Shown here: one piece after another, positions 7,305-7,598 of the stretch | Layout: each line of letters opens with the position of its first letter | Position numbering within the stretch: position 1 is the first letter of the stretch | From: an uncultured Actinomycetes bacterium | GTDB lineage: Bacteria; Actinomycetota; Thermoleophilia; Solirubrobacterales; 70-9 | NCBI GenBank assembly: GCA_946886425.1 | Contig: CAMPIP010000111.1 | Location: 1 to 7,598 of the forward strand | Direction of reading: 5' to 3' | Length of the DNA stretch: 7,598 bases | The notes under the pieces: generated by a model | What the model was told of the DNA's origin: nothing | Databases searched by the model: none | Seen by the model: only the letters and a program-made list of their open reading frames with translations | Position numbers and translations under genes: made by a program

Positions 7305-7598
7305 TGCCGAAGCTTCCCGACTCGATAGTCCCGGCGCCGCTGCGCAAACCGGCCAAGCCCGGTCAGTCCGGCGACCCCAAGGGGCAGGCTCCGTCCGACC
7401 TGAAGACCTCTCCTCCGGAGCGGCAGACGCACGTCGAACGCCTTACCGACCAGGCCAAAGACGCGCCCGCCGACGTCCTCGCCTGGGTCGACCAGCGCAC
7501 CGCCGCCAGCGGCTTCCTGACCGGGATGCTCTACCGCAAGGTGCCGAAGGGGACCAACTGGTTCTACACGCTCGGCTCGGCGACGCTCTTCGCCTTCA
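7304..7598 (+). CDS. qcrB: Cytochrome b subunit of the bc complex, N-terminal part (cut by the right edge)
   Basis: An ATG at 7304-7306 overlaps the qcrA stop (TGATG) and opens a frame that continues uninterrupted to the window end, giving 98 codons. The first 60 or so residues are Pro/Lys/Asp-rich and probably disordered in the cytoplasm. From about residue 61 the sequence turns into the amphipathic entry of cytochrome b: WVDQRTAASGFLTGMLYRKV, then PKGTNWFYTLGSATLFAF, where the first transmembrane helix begins. The YRKVP...NWFYTLGS block is typical of bacterial QcrB. The heme-ligating histidines of helices B and D lie beyond the edge. The protein would hold hemes bL and bH and the quinol-oxidation site and form the complex core with QcrA, so it depends on heme supplied by the neighbouring operon. 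Confidence 0.9.
   Translation, partial: MPKLPDSIVPAPLRKPAKPGQSGDPKGQAPSDLKTSPPERQTHVERLTDQAKDAPADVLAWVDQRTAASGFLTGMLYRKVPKGTNWFYTLGSATLFAF

Overview
The window comes from a very GC-rich bacterial chromosome with GC-rich third codon positions, short intergenic gaps, stop/start overlaps and GTG starts. The Rieske/cytochrome b pair, the leaderless-type promoters and a secreted helical protein of a style I associate with this group suggest Actinomycetota, most likely Thermoleophilia (Solirubrobacterales or relatives). That placement is inference. It reads as core chromosome: I see no insertion sequence, phage gene, CRISPR array, tRNA or rRNA.

Left, minus strand (1-2187). The first 14 codons of a YmdB-type metallophosphoesterase run off the left edge, with their own TANNNT promoter. 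Next is a two-gene ABC-2 transporter operon: ATPase (1459-2187), then permease (107-1459), overlapping by one base.

Middle, plus strand (2236-5963). This is a tightly coupled tetrapyrrole operon, diverging from the transporter across 48 bp. It holds hemB (porphobilinogen synthase), a single-chain AhbA-AhbB-like siroheme decarboxylase, hemL (glutamate-1-semialdehyde aminomutase) and an uncharacterised 141-residue protein. Consecutive genes overlap. HemL and HemB supply 5-aminolevulinate and porphobilinogen. The AhbA/B fusion is the surprise: it belongs to the siroheme-dependent heme route or to heme d1 synthesis, not to the coproporphyrin-dependent route expected of an aerobic actinobacterium. 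It is the best candidate here for unusual biology.

Right (5961-7598). The heme operon converges on a minus-strand gene for a secreted 166-residue protein of unknown function. A hairpin between them carries one stop codon in each arm. A 145-bp divergent region then leads to qcrA (Rieske iron-sulfur protein) and the start of qcrB (cytochrome b), which overlap by one base and are cut by the right edge. The bc complex is a major heme consumer, so heme synthesis and respiration lie side by side. No gene-free stretch exceeds 300 bases.
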